Source: Chiridota heheva (lineage: Eukaryota > Echinodermata > Holothuroidea > Apodida > Chiridotidae). Taken from it: a stretch of 64,000 bases of DNA. Position numbers and translations under genes: made by a program. Positions 22,536 to 35,060 of this stretch are shown here, one piece after another (position 1 is the stretch's first letter; every line of letters starts with the position of its first letter). Location: NCBI GenBank assembly GCA_020152595.1, contig JAIGNY010003053.1, positions 165,001 to 229,000 on the forward strand. The letters are read 5' to 3'. The notes below the pieces were generated by a model that saw only the letters and a list, made by a program, of their open reading frames with translations, made no database searches and had not been told where the DNA came from.

Positions 22536-23772
22536 AAAGTTTCATAGACATGTACAGTAGATGAAACAATAAAGGTTCATAGACATGCACAGTAGATGAA
22601 ACAATAAAGGTTCATAGACATGTACAGTAGATGAAACAATAAAGGTTCATAGACATGTACAGTAGATGAAACAATAAAGGTTCATAGACATGTACAGTAG
22701 ATGAAACAATAAAGGTTCCTAGACATGTACAGTAGATGAAACAATAAAGGTTCATAGACATGTACAGTAGATGAAACAATAAAGGTTCATAGATATGTAC
22801 AGTAGATGAAACATTAAAGGTTCATAGACATGCACAGTAGATGAAACAATAAAGGTTCATAGATATGTACAGTAGATGAAACATTAAAGGTTCATAGACA
22901 TGCACAGTAGATGAAACAATAAAGGTTCATAGACATGCACAGTAGATGAAACATTAAAGGTTCATAGACATGCACAGTAGATGAAGCAATAAAGGTTCAT
23001 AGATATGTACAGTAGATGAAACATTAAAGGTTCATAGACATGCACAGTAGATGAAACAATAAAGGTTCATAGACATGCACAGTAGATGAAACAATAAAGG
23101 TTCATAGACATGCACAGTAGATGAAACAATAAAGGTTCATAGATATGTACAGTAGATGAAACAATAAAGGTTCATAGACATGCACAGTAGATGAAACAAT
23201 AAAGGTTCATAGACATGTACAGTAGATGAAACAATAAAGGTTCATAGACATGCACAGTAGATGGAACAATAAAGGTTCCTAGACATGTACAGTAGATGAA
23301 ACAATAAAGGTTCATAAACATGTACAGTAGATGAAACAAATGTTCATAGACATGCACAGTAGATGAAACAATAAAGGTTTATAGACATGCACAGCAGATA
23401 AAACAAAGGTTCATAGACATGTACAGTAGATGAAACAAAGGTTCATAGACATGTACAGTAGATGAAACAAAGGTTCATAGACATGTACAGTAGATGAAAC
23501 AATAACGGTTCATAGACATGTACAGTAGATGAAACAAAGGTTCATAGACATGTACAGTAGATGAAACAATAAAGGTTCCTAGACAAGTACAGTAGATGAA
23601 ACAATAAAGGTTCATAGACATGAACAGCAGATAAAACAAAGGTTCATAGACATGTACAGTAGATGAAACAAAGGTTCATAGACATGTACAGTAGATGAAA
23701 CAATAACGGTTCATAGACATGTACAGTAGATGAAACAATAAAGGTTCATAGACATGAACAGCAGATAAAACA
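22536..23772. repeat. 35-bp minisatellite, ~35 copies
   Basis: The unit is AAAGGTTCATAGACATGTAC with AGTAGATGAAACAAT. Subtypes carry TGCAC for TGTAC, and a late block lacks the AAT trinucleotide. Subtypes alternate in runs, pointing to block duplications. Confidence 0.93.
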
Positions 23773-24825
23773 TTAGCTACTGTGAATTGTTTTCAAATAT
23801 ATTACAAAGCAATATAGTAGCAAAAAATGTAATCAAAATCAATTAAATCATTGACCATTTTACAGTACTTTTAAATCTCAATTTGCATATTTTATGCAAA
23901 TTTTGTGAGGTATTACAGGGCAACCTTGGCATTTTTATTTGTAAATCCTTTCATTTTGAAATATCTATTCATTAGAGAACCTGCCCCTTGAAAACTACTC
24001 TATCCTGGTTTTCTGTGCGTGACACTGACATGCGATCACTAAAAAGTTCCAAGTTTCCTACTTCATTTGCACGTTAATCCACTTCATATTATAACAAAAT
24101 TTGTGGTCAAATGATTGCGTAATACATAGTCAACTTTTTGGGGGAATTTCCTTAAAACGGGATGAAAATCACAGTGGCAGTTTCATCCCGTCTGTGTTTC
24201 AAGGAGCGCTTTCTTCAAATGTCGTCATTCCATGAAGTGGTGCAGCCAATTCTGACCCGAAGTTTTTGACCCTTTGCCATACCCCCAATCAAATTCTAGC
24301 AGGAAGAGACTTTCCCATCATTTTCAGTGACTGAGATTTAGGAAAGAAATCTAAAGAATAACACAAAGGTTTTGATGTGTTTTCCCGGTCTTACATCACA
24401 AATTTTGCATAGATTAAAAACTAATCTAACAGTGAGCAGCCATAACTCAAAACTGTATCAAAATTCTAATTAAAACCCCTTAAGTTTTGGGTTCTCGTTT
24501 TAATCTTTTATGCAGTTGATGCATCTTCACTTTTAGATATGGCAATCAACATTTTGAGCATTGAAAAGTTCCAGTGCATCCCTAGTGCAGAAAGTGTCAT
24601 CAACGTTATACAGCATATAGATGACACTTTAGTATCTCTTCTAATCACTTCTGAATTGTGACGAAAGCCTACTCTAAATCTATAACTGATTGAAGCCCTC
24701 TCCAAAATGAAACCCAAGTGCCATTCAAACCATCTGTCAGATTCTTACGAGGGTCTCTTGAGTTTTTTGTCGAATTTAACAATATGTCTGATTGCATCAT
24801 CGTTTTTTGTCTGCAAGACAATTTG
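23773..24825. other. Intron 3 sequence with a dispersed repeat and hairpin
   Basis: A hairpin, ACGGGATGAAA ... TTTCATCCCGT, lies at 24157-24191. The segment 24285-24360 (CCAATCAAATTCTAGCAGGA, CATCATTTTCAGTGACTGA) recurs inverted at 62286-62343, and its right part recurs near 54418-54455 (CAGTGACTGAAATTTAGGAC). These are pieces of an unassigned interspersed repeat. No exon is recognised. Confidence 0.5.
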
Positions 24826-27504
24826 TTTCATTATAGTGTATGGACGGTGGCGTAGCTTAAGGGGGAGTGGGGGAATTTCATTATACTCTATGGACAGTGG
24901 CGTAGCTAAAGGGAGAGAAGTGGGGTAATTTCATTATAGTCTATGGACAGTGGCGTAGCTAAAGGGAGGGAAGTGGGGTAATTTCATTATAATCTATGGA
25001 CAGTGGCGTAGCTAAAGGGAGAGAAGTGGGAGAATTTCATTATACTCTATGGACAGTGGCGTAGCTAAAGGGAGAGAAGTGGGGTAATTTCATTATAATC
25101 TATGGACAGTGGCGTAGCTAAAGGGGGGAAGTGGGGTAATTTCATTATAATCTATGAACAGTGGCGTAGCTAAAGGGAGAGAAGTGGGGTAATTTCATTA
25201 TACTCTATGGACAGTGGCGTAGCTAAAGGGAGAGAAGTGGGGTAATTTCATTATACTCTATGGACAGTGGCGTAGCTAAAGGGGGGAAGTGGGGTAATTT
25301 CATTATAATCTATGAACAGTGGCGTAGCTAAAGGGAGAGAAGTGGGGGAATTTCATTATAATCTATGGACAGTGGCGTAGCTAAAGGGAGGGAAGTGGGG
25401 GAATTTTATTATACTCTATGAACAGTGGCGTAGCTAAAGGGGGGAGAGTGGGGTAATTTCATTATAGTCTATTGACAGTGGTATAGCTAAAGGGGGAAGT
25501 GGGGTAATTTCATTTTAGTCTATGGACAGCGGCGTAGCTAAAGGGAGGGAAGTGGGGAATTTCATTATAATCTATGAACAGTGGCGTAGCTAAAGGGAGG
25601 AAGTGGGGAATTTTATTATACTCTATGAACAGTGGCGTAGCTAAAGGGGGGAGAGTGGGGTAATTTCATTATAGTCTATTGACAGTGGTATAGCTAAAGG
25701 GGGAAGTGGGGGAATTTCATTTTAGTCTATGGACAGTGGCGTAGCTAAAGGGAGGGAAGTGGGGAAATTTCATTATAGTGTATGGACAGTGGCGTAGCTA
25801 AAGGGGGAAGGGGTGGAATTTCATTTTAGTCTATGGACAGTGGCGTAGCTAAAGGGAGGGAAGTGGGGGAATTTTATTATAGTCTATGGACAGTGGCGTA
25901 GCTAAAGGGGGAATTGGGGGAATTTCATTATAGTCTATGGACAGTGGCGTAGCTAAAGGGAAGGAAGTGGGGATTTCATTATAGTCTATAGACAGTGGCG
26001 AGCTAAAGGGGGAATTGGGGAATTTCATTATAGTCTATGGACAGTGGCGTAGCTAAAGGGAGGGAAGTGGGGATTTCATTATAGTCTATAGACAGTAGCG
26101 TAGCTAAAGGGGGAATTGGGGGAATTTCATTATAGTCTATGGACAGTGGCGTAGCTAAAGGGAGGGAAGTGGGAGAATTTCATTATACTCTATGGACAGT
26201 GGCGTAGCTAAAGGGAGAGAAGTGGGGTAATTTCATTATAATCTATGGACAGTGGCGTAGCTAAAGGGGGGAAGTGGGGTAATTTCATTATAATCTATGA
26301 ACAGTGGCGTAGCTAAAGGGAGAGAAGTGGGGTAATTTCATTATACTCTATGGACAGTGGCGTAGCTAAAGGGAGAGAAGTGGGGTAATTTCATTATACT
26401 CTATGGACAGTGGCGTAGCTAAAGGGGGGAAGTGGGGTAATTTCATTATAATCTATGAACAGTGGCGTAGCTAAAGGGAGAGAAGTGGGGGAATTTCATT
26501 ATAATCTATGGACAGTGGCGTAGCTAAAGGGAGGGAAGTGGGGGAATTTTATTATACTCTATGAACAGTGGCGTAGCTAAAGGGGGAGTGGGGTAATTTC
26601 ATTATAGTCTATTGACAGTGGTATAGCTAAAGGGGAAGTGGGGAATTTCATTTTAGTCTATGGACAGCGGCGTAGCTAAAGGGAGGGAAGTGGGGGAATT
26701 TCATTATAATCTATGAACAGTGGCGTAGCTAAAGGGAGGGAAGTGGGGGAATTTTATTATACTCTATGAACAGTGGCGTAGCTAAAGGGGGAGAGTGGGG
26801 TAATTTCATTATAGTCTATTGACAGTGGTATAGCTAAAGGGGAAGTGGGGGAATTTCATTTTAGTCTATGGACAGTGGCGTAGCTAAAGGGAGGGAAGTG
26901 GGGAAATTTCATTATAGTGTATGGACAGTGGCGTAGCTAAAGGGGGAAGGGGTGGAATTTCATTTTAGTCTATGGACAGTGGCGTAGCTAAAGGGAGGGA
27001 AGTGGGGAATTTTATTATAGTCTATGGACAGTGGCGTAGCTAAAGGGGGAATTGGGGGAATTTCATTATAGTCTATGGACAGTGGCGTAGCTAAAGGGAA
27101 GGAAGTGGGGATTTCATTATAGTCTATAGACAGTGGCGTAGCTAAAGGGGGAATTGGGGGAATTTCATTATAGTCTATGGACAGTGGCGTAGCTAAAGGG
27201 AGGGAAGTGGGGATTTCATTATAGTCTATAGACAGTAGCGTAGCTAAAGGGGGAATTGGGGGAATTTCATTATAGTCTATGGACAGTGGCGTAGCTAAAG
27301 GGAGGGAAGTGGGAGAATTTTATCATAGTCTATAGACAGTAGCGTAGCTAAAGGGGGAATTGGGAGAATTTCATTATAGTCTATGGACTGGTGTAGCTAA
27401 AGGGAGGGAAGTGGGGGAATTTCATTATAGTCTATGGACAGTGGCGTAGCTAAAGGGGGAAGGGGGGGATTTCATTATAGTCTATGGACAGTAGCATAGC
27501 TAAA
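24826..27504. repeat. 53-bp minisatellite, left part, with ~1.14-kb higher-order duplication
   Basis: The unit contains CTATGGACAGTGGCGTAGCT and AAAGGGAGGGAAGTGGGG then AATTTCATTATAGT. Distinct variants recur with a shift of ~1,140 bp: GTGGGAGAAT at 25026 and 26169, AAGGGGGGAA at 25121 and 26263, GACAGCGGCG at 25525 and 26663. About 21 units were therefore duplicated as a block. The array continues after the LINE and MITE insertions as far as 31587. Confidence 0.93.
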
Positions 27505-29236
27505 ACATTTCAACAACCTTCACCCCAACCCGAACTTTGTGCTCAATGGTAATTGCATCCCAAAAGTTGAACACACAAAGTTCCTGGGTCTAACTCTAGA
27601 CCCTAAGCTTACCTACAAGCAATACATCACCACCCTCAAACTGAAAAACAGCTCCCTCAACATCCTCAGACTCCTCTCCAACACCACTTGGGGTGCGAAC
27701 CGCTTTGCTATCCTTAAAATTTTCAGGCTCACCATTCGTGCCAAGCTTGACTACGGCAATATTGTCTTCTGTGTCGCTCACAACTCATACCTCAACCACA
27801 TCAACACCATCCAAAATGAAGCCCTCGGGCTTTGTCTAGGTGCTTACAGGACCTCCCCAATCACCAGCCTTCATGTTAATGCGAACGAACCCCCTCCCTC
27901 TTTCTACTAAGATGTAGAAAGCTTAGCCTATCCTATGCTTTTAGGGTCCTCACCAACACCCAGAATCCTGTTTACAGCCTCAACCCCAATTTCTCTACCC
28001 TCTTTGATAGGACTAAAACCCTATCCCCTCCCTTCAGCTTACGCATTAAATCAGACCTCTTTCAACTCGGCATCAACCCCACCACTCTCGGCACCTTCTC
28101 CTGGCCCACTTTTCCTCCGTGGGCCACCCCCCTCCCTTCTATCCACCTGGGCCTCTCCACTTATCACAAAGCTCAAACCCATCCTAACCTCTTCATCAAT
28201 CTCAACAACCAAGTCAAAGACCAACTCTCAAATTACACCTCCATCTATACTGATGGGTCGAAGGAGGGCAACAAGACAGCTGCTGCTGCGGTCATCCAAG
28301 ACATCACCCTCAGTAGCAGACTTCCGGACTACTCATCCATCTTTTCAGCCAAGGCTAAGGCCATTCTCCTTGCCCTCAACTTTATTGAGTACTCCCGCTC
28401 AGCCACTTTGTTATTTTCTCAGACTCCAAGGCTGTTCTTACTTCTTTACTCAACCTTAAATGGGATAACCTCACATGTCACCTTCTCCTTCGCAAACTCC
28501 TTTCTCCCACCCTCTGCAGGAAAAGTATTCTTTTCTTTTGGATACCCAGCCATGTTGGCATCCCGGGTAATGACGGGGCTGATGCAGCCGTTAAGCTTGC
28601 CCTCGCCCTCCTCCCTGCCCCTTTTCCCAAAACCCTCTTTAACATCAAACCGCTTATCGCTTCTCTTGTTTGGGACCGCTGGCAAACCTCATGGAAGTCC
28701 CATATTGATAACAAACTCCATGTCATCCAGCCCACAATTCCGATCAAAGCCACCATCAGCAACCTCTCTCGTATTGACAACGTTCATATTACCCGTCTTA
28801 GAATTGGTCACACTCATCTCACCCACTCCCACCTCTTTATTGGCTCCCCCAACCCCTCTGCCACAATTGCCATTGCACCCTCACAATCCATCATGTTCTC
28901 CTTGCTTGCTCCCTGTACAACCTTCCCAGAGCTTCCCTCGCTCCCTACAATTCAATTGCTGAGTTCTTCCAGAAAAATCCTCCGGATAAAATTATCTCCT
29001 TCCTTCATCATGCCTCCCTTTACGACCATATTTAATTCTCCTCTTCCACCCCTCTCTACTTTGTTTTTGTTTCAACCATGCACCTCCCCTCACGATCATA
29101 GCTTTCTGACCTTTCATCCTTAAATTTCTTTCATTCTCCCCCTGTTTCATTTACTTCCTACCTCTAGAATGATCTGACCTCTCAGGCACAATTTGACCTT
29201 CGTTGTTGTGGTGCCGTTAAGCCATCATCAAACAAA
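27505..29236 (+). pseudogene. 5'-truncated I-clade non-LTR retrotransposon (RT C-terminus, RNase H, zinc knuckle)
   Basis: The region is a LINE remnant on the + strand with several frame breaks. From 27539 to about 27910 the frame shows the end of reverse transcriptase: FLGLTLDPKLTY, then LDYG and CLGAYRTSP. A frame change near 27900 leads to a linker. At 28245 comes RNase H (IYTDGSK), then SDSKAVL near 28420 and FFWIPSHVGIPGNDGAD near 28530-28580 in another frame. LRIGHTHLTHSHLF lies near 28800 and a CHNCHC...HH...C knuckle near 28860-28915. The 3' UTR ends in GTTAAGCCATCATCAAACAA. The RNase H places it in the I/Nimb group. It is dead: endonuclease and most RT are missing and frames are shifted. 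CATAGCTAAA occurs on both sides (27495-27504 and 29237-29246), a 10-bp target duplication. Confidence 0.9.
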
Positions 29237-29342
29237 CATAGCTAAAGGGAGGGAAGTGGGGGAATTTCATTATAGTCTATGAACAGTGGCGTAGCTGAAG
29301 TGGGATAATTTTATTATAATTTATGGACAGTGGCATAGTTAA
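29237..29342. repeat. 53-bp minisatellite, two units between LINE and MITE
   Basis: CATAGCTAAAGGGAGGGAAG and a following shortened unit continue the array directly after the LINE. They run to a variant CATAGTTAA at 29334-29342, where a C to T change created the TTAA used by the MITE. Confidence 0.85.
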
Positions 29343-29443
29343 CCCTTACTCTACCAGCACTTTTTTGAAAATGCGCTCGGGAGGCGGGGCCAAAGACGGG
29401 GCACCCAAAACGGCGATAATATCGCCGCGTGGTAGAGTAAGGG
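29343..29443. mobile_element. TTAA-type MITE, left unit of intact composite
   Basis: A 101-bp unit CCCTTACTCTACCA ... TGGTAGAGTAAGGG, with TTAA at 29339-29342 and 29444-29447. The core has GCGCTCGGGAGGCGGGGCC and GCGATAATATCGCCGCG. Orientation is inverted relative to the copies at 1903 and 36009. This is one of the best preserved copies. Confidence 0.88.
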
Positions 29444-29588
29444 TTAATCAAGGCGTGATTATTGAAGGGTCCTCTGTCTTCCAGGCAGAAAAGTCGGGGC
29501 CCCTTCCGCTTTCGGGACCCGCTGGGCCGCCCACCGGGATCATGTTGCCTATATTTTCGGGTTGGCGCATATGTCGCGGGTTGATTAA
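29444..29588. repeat. Spacer of the intact composite MITE
   Basis: A 145-bp spacer starting and ending with TTAA. It contains GGGTCCTCTGTCTTCCAGGC and GGGCCGCCCACCGGGATCAT. The reverse complement matches the spacers at 2004-2134 and 36110-36246. It has no frame likely to encode protein. Confidence 0.75.
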
Positions 29589-29689
29589 CCCTTACTCTAC
29601 CAGCACTTTTTTGAAAATGCGCTCGGGAGGCGGGGCCAAAGACGGGGCATCCAAAACGGCGATAATATCGCCGCGTGGTAGAGTAAGGG
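29589..29689. mobile_element. TTAA-type MITE, right unit of intact composite
   Basis: A 101-bp unit with the same termini, TTAA at 29585-29588 and 29690-29693. It differs from the left unit (29343-29443) by about one base (GCATCC for GCACCC). The sequence after the last TTAA (AGGGGGAGTGGGGG) resumes the 53-bp minisatellite, so 29343-29689 behaves as one insertion into the array. Confidence 0.88.
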
Positions 29690-31587
29690 TTAAAGGGGGA
29701 GTGGGGGAATGTCATTATAGTCTATGGACAGTGGCGTAGCTAAAGGGAGGGAAGTGGGGGAATTTCATTATACTCTATGAACAGTGGCGTAGCTAAAGGG
29801 GGGAGAGTGGGGTAATTTCATTATAATCTATGGACAGTGGCATAGCTAAAGGGAGGGAAGTGGGGAATTTTATTATACTCTATGAACAGTGGCGTAGCTA
29901 AAGGGGGGAGAGTGGGGTAATTTCATTATAGTCTATGGACAGTGGCGTAGCTAAAGGGGGAAGTGGGGAAATTTCATTATAATCTATGGACAGTGGCGTA
30001 GCTAAAGGGAGGGAAGTGGGGGGATTTTTATTATACTCTATGAACAGTGGCGTAGCTAAAGGGGGGAGAGTGGGGTAATTTCATTATAGTCTATGGACAG
30101 TGGCGTAGCTAAAGGGGGAAGTGGGGGAATTTCATTATAATCTATGGACAGTGGCGTAGCTAAAGGGAGGGAAGTAGGGGAATTTTATTATTTTCTATGA
30201 ACAGTGGCGTAGCTAAAGGGGGAGAGTGGGGAATTTTATTATAATCTATGGACAGTGGCGTAGCTAAAGGGAGGGAAGTAGGGGAATTTTATTATACTCT
30301 ATGAACAGTGGCGTAGCTAAAGGGGGAAGTGGGGGAATTTCATTATAATCTATGGACAGTGGCCTAGCTAAAGGGAGGAAGTGGGGAATTTTATTATACT
30401 CTATGAACAGTGGCGTAGCTAAAGGGGAAGTGGGGAATTTCATTATAATCTATGGACAGTGGCCTAGCTAAAGGGAGGGAAGTGGGGGAATTTCATTATA
30501 GTCTATGGACAGTGGCGTAGCTAAAGGGAGGGAAGTAGGGGAATTTCATTATAATCTATGGACAGTGGCATAGCTAAAGGGAGGGAAGTGGGGGAATTTC
30601 ATTATACTCTATGGACAGTGGCGTAGCTAAAGGGGAAGTGGGGGAATTTCATTATAATCTATGGACAGTGGCCTAGCTAAAGGGAGGGAAGTGGGGGAAT
30701 TTCATTATAGTCTATGGACAGTGGCGTAGCTAAAGGGAGGGAAGTAGGGAATTTCATTATAATCTATGGACAGTGGCATAGCTAAAGGGAGGGAAGTGGG
30801 GAATTTCATTATACTCTATGGACAGTGGCGTAGCTAAAGGGAAGTGGGGAATTTCATTATAATCTATGGACAGTGGCCTAGCTAAAGGGAGGGAAGTGGG
30901 GGAATTTCATTATAGTCTATGGACAGTGGCGTAGCTAAAGGGAGGGAAGTAGGGGAATTTCATTATAATCTATGGACAGTGGCATAGCTAAAGGGGAGGA
31001 AGTGGGGAATTTCATTATACTCTATGGACAGTGGCGTAGCTAAAGGGAGAGAAGTGGGGTAATTTCATTATAGTCTATGGACAGTGGCGTAGCTAAAGGG
31101 GAAGTGGGGAATTTCATTATAATCTATGGACAGTGGCATAGCTAAAGGGAGGGAAGTGGGGGAATTTCATTATAGTCTATGGACAGTGGCGTAGCTAAAG
31201 GGGGGAGAGTGGGGTAATTTCATTATAGTCTATGGACAGTGGCATAGCTAAAGGGGGAAGTGGGGGAATTTCATTATAGTCTATGGACAGTGGCGTAGCT
31301 AAAGGGAGGGAAGTAGGGGAATTTCATTATAATCTATGGACAGTGGCATAGCTAAAGGGAGAGAAGTGGGAGAATTTCATTATAGTCTATGGACAGTGGC
31401 GTAGCTAAAGGGGCGAGAGTGGGGTAATTTTATTATACTCTATGAACAGTGGCGTAGCTAAAGGGGGAAGTGGGGGAATTTCATTATAATCTATGGACAG
31501 TGGCCTAGCTAAAAGGAGGGAAGTGGGGGAATTTCAATATAGTCTATGGACAGTGGCATAGCTAAAGGGAGGGAAGTGGGGTAATTT
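29690..31587. repeat. 53-bp minisatellite, right part
   Basis: About 36 further units of the array that begins at 24826. Variants GTGGCCTAGC and GTGGCATAGC recur in regular alternation from 30350 to 31560, which indicates block-wise expansion here too. The array ends at GGGGTAATTTGTTCC. Confidence 0.92.
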
Positions 31588-33234
31588 GTTCCTTTCCTTT
31601 ATCTGAAAAAATGAAAGGGATATTCAAATAATCATATGTGACAAGAGAAAAAAAAGTTAAACAAGTGAAATAAAGTGATTGGTATTTTTGGTTTACAACT
31701 TACATAAATTTTAGAGTTTCTCCATATAGGAAATGGTAGCAGTAAATTTCAAGCACCTATGAAGTCACACAGACAAATTAACATACATGTCAATTTTTTT
31801 GATTGTGATCTTAAACTTTAAGCTGTTTTCTTTTTATGGCAGTGTTGTACCTTTAAAGTGCTGTATTTTGAAATTAAAAACAAAAATTGCCATAGTTTTT
31901 TCCTTCACAAATTGGTTCCAAAAAAAAAAAAATTATTAGAAAAAGAAAATCAATGAGAATTTTCTATTAAACGCATTAACAGAGAAACAGACTGTTTCCA
32001 TTCTTATTATCATTAAGAGAAAAAGGACACATTAACTCCTTAATACACCTGTAAAGGTTTAGGTACAATAGTAAAGCTATTGGGTCTGAAGTGTTGATTT
32101 TGGAACTTATCTTGAGGTACAATTGTAAAGCTATTGGGTCTGAAGTGTTGATATTGGAAACTTATCTTGTTTGAACATAAAGATATTGATGTCACCAACT
32201 TGAAGTCAAAACACCATGAGTCCATTAAGGTACAAAAAAAGTGAAGGCGTGAAATCAATTTGAATTACTGTATCACCAGTGCAATCAGTATTTGAGACCA
32301 CATCCGTGGACCATTAGTTTATTGGCCCGCATATAGCACAGCCACAAGGCATAAATAGAAACCAATATTTCATTCCACAAGGCAAAGATGTGCTTTTCTT
32401 CTTTACCTCCATGATTGCACAGTAGTAATCTGGTCTTGCGAAAGATATATGTGTATTTGCTCTTAATGGAGGAGACTTTAATTTGATAGTTTTCAGGATG
32501 GAGGCATCTGCCAGTCAAACCCCCTTGGAGGATTGAATTTTAGATTTGGACAATGTTGGTGAGGTACTTGGTTAGGGTTAACCCTTTTCCGAACGTGAAA
32601 GCATGACCAATGTGGCGTGGGGTCTAGGGGCCCGCTAGATGTTCATTTCGTCCCTCGCGCCGCATACTGATGAAGGTCAAATTATTTTAAGTTGTAAATT
32701 TCCCACACAAACTTATTACACCTGCCACCCCTGTAATAATAAACCTATTACACCTGCCAACCCTGTAATAATATTTCAGATAAAAACACAAAAACATATG
32801 ATCTAGACCATTTGATCAAATCATGTGTCTGAATAGTCATATATACATTAATACATACTGCTACGAAATCACATTACAATGCCCTACATTTATACATACT
32901 GCTATGAAATCACATTACACCGCTCTAAAAAGAGGAAAAAAAAGGGAAGCATTGGAACCACAAAAGCTTTTGGTTGTCTGGTTGTAATCCTGGTGAAAGC
33001 AATTTGTCTTTTAAAGTTCAGTTGTATAAAAAGGATCACAAATGTAAGTACACAGGAATTTTTAGGCTAATTTTTCCAACTTATTTCTCAAAATTCTTGA
33101 GTTTTTCCTCAAAATATCTTACTTTTACTACAAATTTCAAAAAGTTTTCCTAAATATATGTAAATTTTTTCTCAAAATATCTGAATTTTTTCTCTCAAAA
33201 TATCCAAACTTTTCCTCAAAGTATATTAAGTTTT
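31588..33234 (+). other. Intron 3 sequence with small duplications
   Basis: A 54-bp segment (GGTACAATAGTAAAGCTATT, GGGTCTGAAGTGTTGAT) is repeated at about 32062 and 32116. A ~45-bp segment (ACATACTGCTACGAAATCAC) is repeated at 32853 and 32896. An R1-type terminus, GGAACCACAAAAGCTTTTGG, is at 32954-32973. No exon or RNA gene is recognised. Confidence 0.5.
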
Positions 33235-34500
33235 TTTGGTTCTGACCTATGCGGTCATGATGGTGTGTGTATGTGTTTGTGATGGTCAGCTCTTAAAGCG
33301 ATATCTCAAGAACGATACCCTGGATTCATGTCATATGTGGTACACAGATAGTGCATGGTCTGTAGATATGCCCTATTGTTTTTGATGATGATGTCATGCA
33401 TATTAATGAGTAGGCGGTTAATGTGAAAATCTTGAAATGTTTATATTATAACACCCACTTGCCTGTTTTGTTTTATGTTTGGTCTAATTATGAGGTTAGC
33501 TGGTGTGTACACGTTCATGATTAAAATCACTGATTTCTTTAATATGCATAGTGCGCAGGCTTAATATGATTTTGATGAAAAGAGCTTGTAAATACAGTAT
33601 CACAAACTGGATTCATGTCATATTTGCTACACAGATAGCCCATGGTCTGTAGATGTGCCCTATTGTTTTTGATGATTATATCACGCATATTAATGAGTAG
33701 TAAAGTTAAAACCGCATGTCTGTTTTGTTTCATTTTTGGTATAGTTATGATGTTAGCTGGTGTGTACATTTTCATGATAAAAACGTTTCATTAATATGCG
33801 TAGTGGGCGGAGCTTAATATGATTTTGTTGAAAAGCGCTTGTAAACCAATATTTTAAGAAAATATACTAGATTAATGTATTACATGTATGTGACACACAG
33901 ATAACTTATGGTCTGTAGATGTGCCCTAATGTTTTTGGTGTTGATACCATGCATATCAGTGAGTGGAAATTTGACAAAAGTAATAAATGAGCATTTTGTG
34001 TCATATTGGGTATGATAATATTGTTGTGGTTATTGTATACATGCTTATGTTATCAACAGATGTCATGAATATGCATGATAGGCGTGGCTTAATGTGAAAG
34101 TGCTAAAGGACTTAACCACCATACTGTTATACCGTTATAAAAGGTATATCAGATTTATGCCATATGTCGTACATAGATGGGTCATGGGCTACATATGTTC
34201 TAATGTTGTGGTAGTGATGTCATGAATATTAATGAGTAGGCGGGGCTTACTGACAAATTCTTGAAATAGGATAAATGAGCAACCGTTTCTGCAGCATACT
34301 TGCTATGATAATGTTGTTAATTATTGTGCAAATGCTAATGTCAACATTTTTATTGATATGCATGGTGGGTATGGCTTGTGATGTGAATAAAAGGAATAAA
34401 TATCCTGGAACAAATATTTCATGATATGCAATAACATGACATTTAATACATTTTGCAAATCTATCAGCTTATGAAAAAAAGCATCGGCACCACAAAACCT
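33235..34500. mobile_element. Dispersed repeat family R1, copy 2, with four tandem ~280-bp subunits
   Basis: It starts TTTTGGTTCTGACCTATGCG and ends GCATCGGCACCACAAAACC. Subunits carry GCCCTATTGTTTTTGATGAT or variants near 33368, 33656, 33918 and 34193, each followed by ATGTCATGCATATTAATGAG-like sequence. The inverted GGTTC/GAACC-like ends suggest a DNA element; no protein is encoded. Confidence 0.6.
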
Positions 34501-34788
34501 TTTGGTTCTGGTTTTCAATCCATTGTTTTTTAACTTTCTGAAAAAGCGAAGATAATTCTGTTGAAGAGGATTTGATCTTTACTATGCCTTCAACAAACTT
34601 TAAGCCGAAGAAAGCATTTGAATATTTTCAAGGTCTGAAATTATGGGAAGAAATATAATAAAAACAAAAGTATATTGAGGTGTATTTCTGTTCATACATC
34701 AATCACATTTTTTCAACATATTAAAAAAAATCCAAACTTGGATGATTCATAAGTTGAAAACTTCACATGCTATTCTCACAATTCAAGA

Positions 34789-35060
34789 CTACTAAACTCA
34801 AATCAATGCTCTTCTTAACATCCTGACCCTATCCTTTTTTACCCTACTGAACTCGAATCAATGCTCTTTTAACATCCTGACCCTATCCTTTCTTACCCTA
34901 CTAAACTCAAATCAATGCTCTTCTTAACATCCTGACCCTATCCTTTTTTACCCTACTGAACTCGAATCAATGCTCTTTTTAACATCCTGACCCTATCCTT
35001 TCTTACCCTACTAAACTCAAATCAATGCTCTTCTTAACATCCTGACCCTATCCTTTCTTA
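34789..35060. repeat. 55-bp tandem repeat, ~5 copies
   Basis: The unit contains TACTAAACTCAAATCAATGC and TCTTCTTAACATCCTGACCC then TATCCTTT. It adjoins a LINE 3' end at 35061-35180 and may derive from the pyrimidine-rich part of that 3' UTR. Confidence 0.85.

Noticed and set aside
28446..28780. Minus-strand frames of 79 and 100 codons within the LINE
   Set aside because: They are antisense to the RNase H region on the + strand, which has clear motifs.
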